DNA of 64,000 bases from Sphingobium sufflavum (GTDB lineage: Bacteria; Pseudomonadota; Alphaproteobacteria; Sphingomonadales; Sphingomonadaceae). The notes beneath the pieces are model-generated. The model searched no databases. It was not told where the DNA came from and saw nothing but the letters and a program-made list of their open reading frames with translations. This document shows, one piece after another, positions 62,873 to 64,000 of the stretch (positions are counted from its first letter, which is position 1; every line of letters begins with the position of its first letter). The stretch spans positions 124,001-188,000 of the forward strand of contig NZ_JAJSSH010000005.1 of the NCBI RefSeq assembly GCF_021403115.1. The letters are read 5' to 3'. A program made the translations under genes and the position numbers.

Positions 62873-63277
62873 TCAGGCGACCTTTTCGAACAGGGGAAAC
62901 CAGATGCCGTCCTGTTCCTCGAACACGACCTTGACCTTGTCGTCGATCTCGACCGCCTCGACCGGCGAGCCGACGATGTTGGTGGTGAGATAGACGCCCG
63001 GTGCATCGTCCAGCTTTACGCGGGCGATGACGAAGGGCACTTCCAGGCCCGGCAGCCAGGGCTGGTGATTGACCGTCATCGTGTCGATGACGCCGGTGCC
63101 CGCGACAGCAAAGGGCGCGGCATTTTCCGACTGGCAATGGCGGCAGAATTGGCGCGGCGGGTGGGTAAACTGGCCGCAGTCGTCACATTTGACGATGTTC
63201 AGCCGACCCTCCGATCCCCCCGTCCAGAACGGGCGGTTCGCGGCGTCGAGGCGGGGTCTGGGTCGTTTGGCACTCAT
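62873..63277 (-). CDS. DUF35 OB-fold/zinc-ribbon acyl-CoA-binding protein
   Basis: This 134-residue protein has an N-terminal helix (ANRPFWTGGSEGRLNIVKC), a rubredoxin-like zinc ribbon CDDC...CRHC with four cysteines, and an OB-fold domain (TGVIDTMTVNHQPWLPGLEV, FVIARVKLDDAPGVYLTTNI). These are the parts of ChsH2-DUF35-type proteins that bind CoA esters and stabilise thiolase-like aldolases. The ATG at 63277 follows GGAG 10 bases upstream. It heads the minus-strand unit. A 720-base gap lies before the next edge of the window. Confidence 0.9.
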   Translation of the reverse strand: MSAKRPRPRLDAANRPFWTGGSEGRLNIVKCDDCGQFTHPPRQFCRHCQSENAAPFAVAGTGVIDTMTVNHQPWLPGLEVPFVIARVKLDDAPGVYLTTNIVGSPVEAVEIDDKVKVVFEEQDGIWFPLFEKVA

Positions 63278-64000
63278 CGGGCGGGGCTCCACATCAAGAT
63301 TGGGGCATCAGTTGAACGACAGAAGTCGGGCGATTGGGATCTGGCGACTGGGGTGGTGGACAGGCCGGTCCGGCGGCTCGTCCCCTGTCGGAATCGGGCG
63401 GGGCATATGGCGAGCGGGAGCTGGACAGGCCGCGAGGCGAAACGCGCGCCATTGGCCTTGAAGACATTTTCCTCTCTCCCCTCCGCCATGTCGCCGCACG
63501 ACCCTGTCCGCCCGCCGGTCGCTCCGTCAGGCGGGATATTCTACCCACCCGGTCCCGCAGCGCCAGCCCGACTTTGCGCCGGGCCGCTTTCCTGTCCCCC
63601 TCACCCGCTGCAAATGCAACGCGGGCCGGGGATGCGCCGGTTCGAAATCGCTCCTGCGATCACGCCTCTCCCCCGAAAGGCAATGCATCGCCATGGCGAT
63701 CAGGCGCGGACAGGAAACCATGCAGGTGCAAGGACCGACAAGTTTCCTTTATGGACCATTATCGCGACACATGGGACAAGAGAGGCCCGCTCGCCCGGAC
63801 GATGCCGGCAGGTCTATAAGGCCCGCCACCATGGACGGGTCGGCCATGGCCATGGAGAGAGAAGCCGTAAGGACGACATGCACGGGAGGATCGCAGGAAC
63901 GGGCAGGCCGGAGCCATTGGCGCGACAGTCCTGACGGCGGTATCCCGGCAGACCAATGACACCATGCCCGATGGCGGGGAGAGGGATGGCAGGGATAGGA
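63278..64000. other. 723-base terminal gap without a supported gene
   Basis: Both strands hold short frames, but their translations lack protein-like patterns. The left part must contain the promoter of the DUF35 unit. A perfect 14-base palindrome sits at 63687-63700. The last 40 bases (GGCGGGGAGAGGGATGGCAG) may be the ribosome site and start of a plus-strand gene lying beyond the window, which cannot be confirmed. Confidence 0.5.
63687..63700. promoter_or_regulatory. Perfect palindrome ATCGCCATGGCGAT
   Basis: A 14-base perfect dyad lies in the non-coding upstream region of the DUF35 unit. It could be an operator. With GC-rich DNA a dyad of this length may also occur by chance. Confidence 0.3.

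Noticed and set aside
61679..63934. A 751-residue open frame on the plus strand
   Set aside because: It covers DUF35 and the thiolase-like gene in antisense and continues into the terminal gap. No domain pattern appears.

Overview
The window is GC-rich, gene-dense DNA of alphaproteobacterial type. The codon bias, the protein flavour (TamA/TamB, HU, FolK, KpsC/KpsS) and a catabolic region crowded with CoA transferases, short-chain dehydrogenases and amidohydrolases suggest a sphingomonad (Sphingobium, Novosphingobium or Sphingomonas type). That placement is inference; there is no rRNA or marker gene here to prove it. No insertion sequence, prophage, integrase, CRISPR array or rRNA operon was seen. 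One tRNA gene, tRNA-Lys(UUU), lies at 10067-10142.

The first part (1-25.9 kb) reads as core genome with an envelope theme. It holds an M28 peptidase (partial), then a translationally coupled trio of a PhyH-type dioxygenase, KpsC and KpsS (capsule Kdo-linker synthesis), facing a glycosyltransferase. Next come aguA-aguB (agmatine to putrescine), a small monooxygenase-like protein, folK, the tRNA, a lone MreB-family gene, a hydrolase, an SDR and HU. On the minus strand follow a YihY-type membrane protein, a small lipoprotein, and tamA-tamB in stop/start overlap. The part closes with two L,D-transpeptidases flanking a second small lipoprotein.

The second part (26-63.3 kb) is a long accessory catabolic region built from several transcription units. 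Unit 1 (33.9 to 26.1 kb, minus) has an acyl-CoA dehydrogenase, a CitE-type lyase, a CoA transferase/hydrolase and a crotonase, followed by a pentapeptide-repeat protein, an unusual SDR, a SnoaL-like protein and a methyltransferase. Around 34-38.4 kb are a class III CoA transferase, an SDR, an AraC regulator and a luciferase-like monooxygenase. Unit 3 (39.9-46.9 kb, plus) has two paralogous class III CoA transferases, a conserved-looking small protein, an acyl-CoA ligase, a third CoA transferase and an amidohydrolase, facing a crotonase with an N-terminal extension. An IclR regulator and an SDR follow. Unit 4 holds a sulfotransferase and a VOC protein beside an AraC gene. Unit 5 (53.6-59.3 kb, plus) runs SDR, Zn-type dehydrogenase, metallo-beta-lactamase hydrolase, alpha/beta hydrolase, SDR, SDR. 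Unit 6 (63.3 to 59.5 kb, minus) has a DUF35 OB-fold protein, a thiolase-like protein, a DUF2889 protein and an ACMSD-type amidohydrolase.

Together these enzymes look able to activate a carboxylic acid as its CoA ester, oxidise alcohols and ketones, dehydrogenate and hydrate the acyl chain, and cleave it by retro-aldol and ester/amide hydrolysis. This is the logic of catabolism of a large alicyclic, steroid-like or aromatic substrate, but the substrate cannot be read from sequence. Two families of short dispersed repeats sit in the gaps, several copies abutting or supplying stop codons. A tandem pair of tiny exported proteins and a clean palindromic operator-like site upstream of a secreted 88-residue protein are further points of interest.
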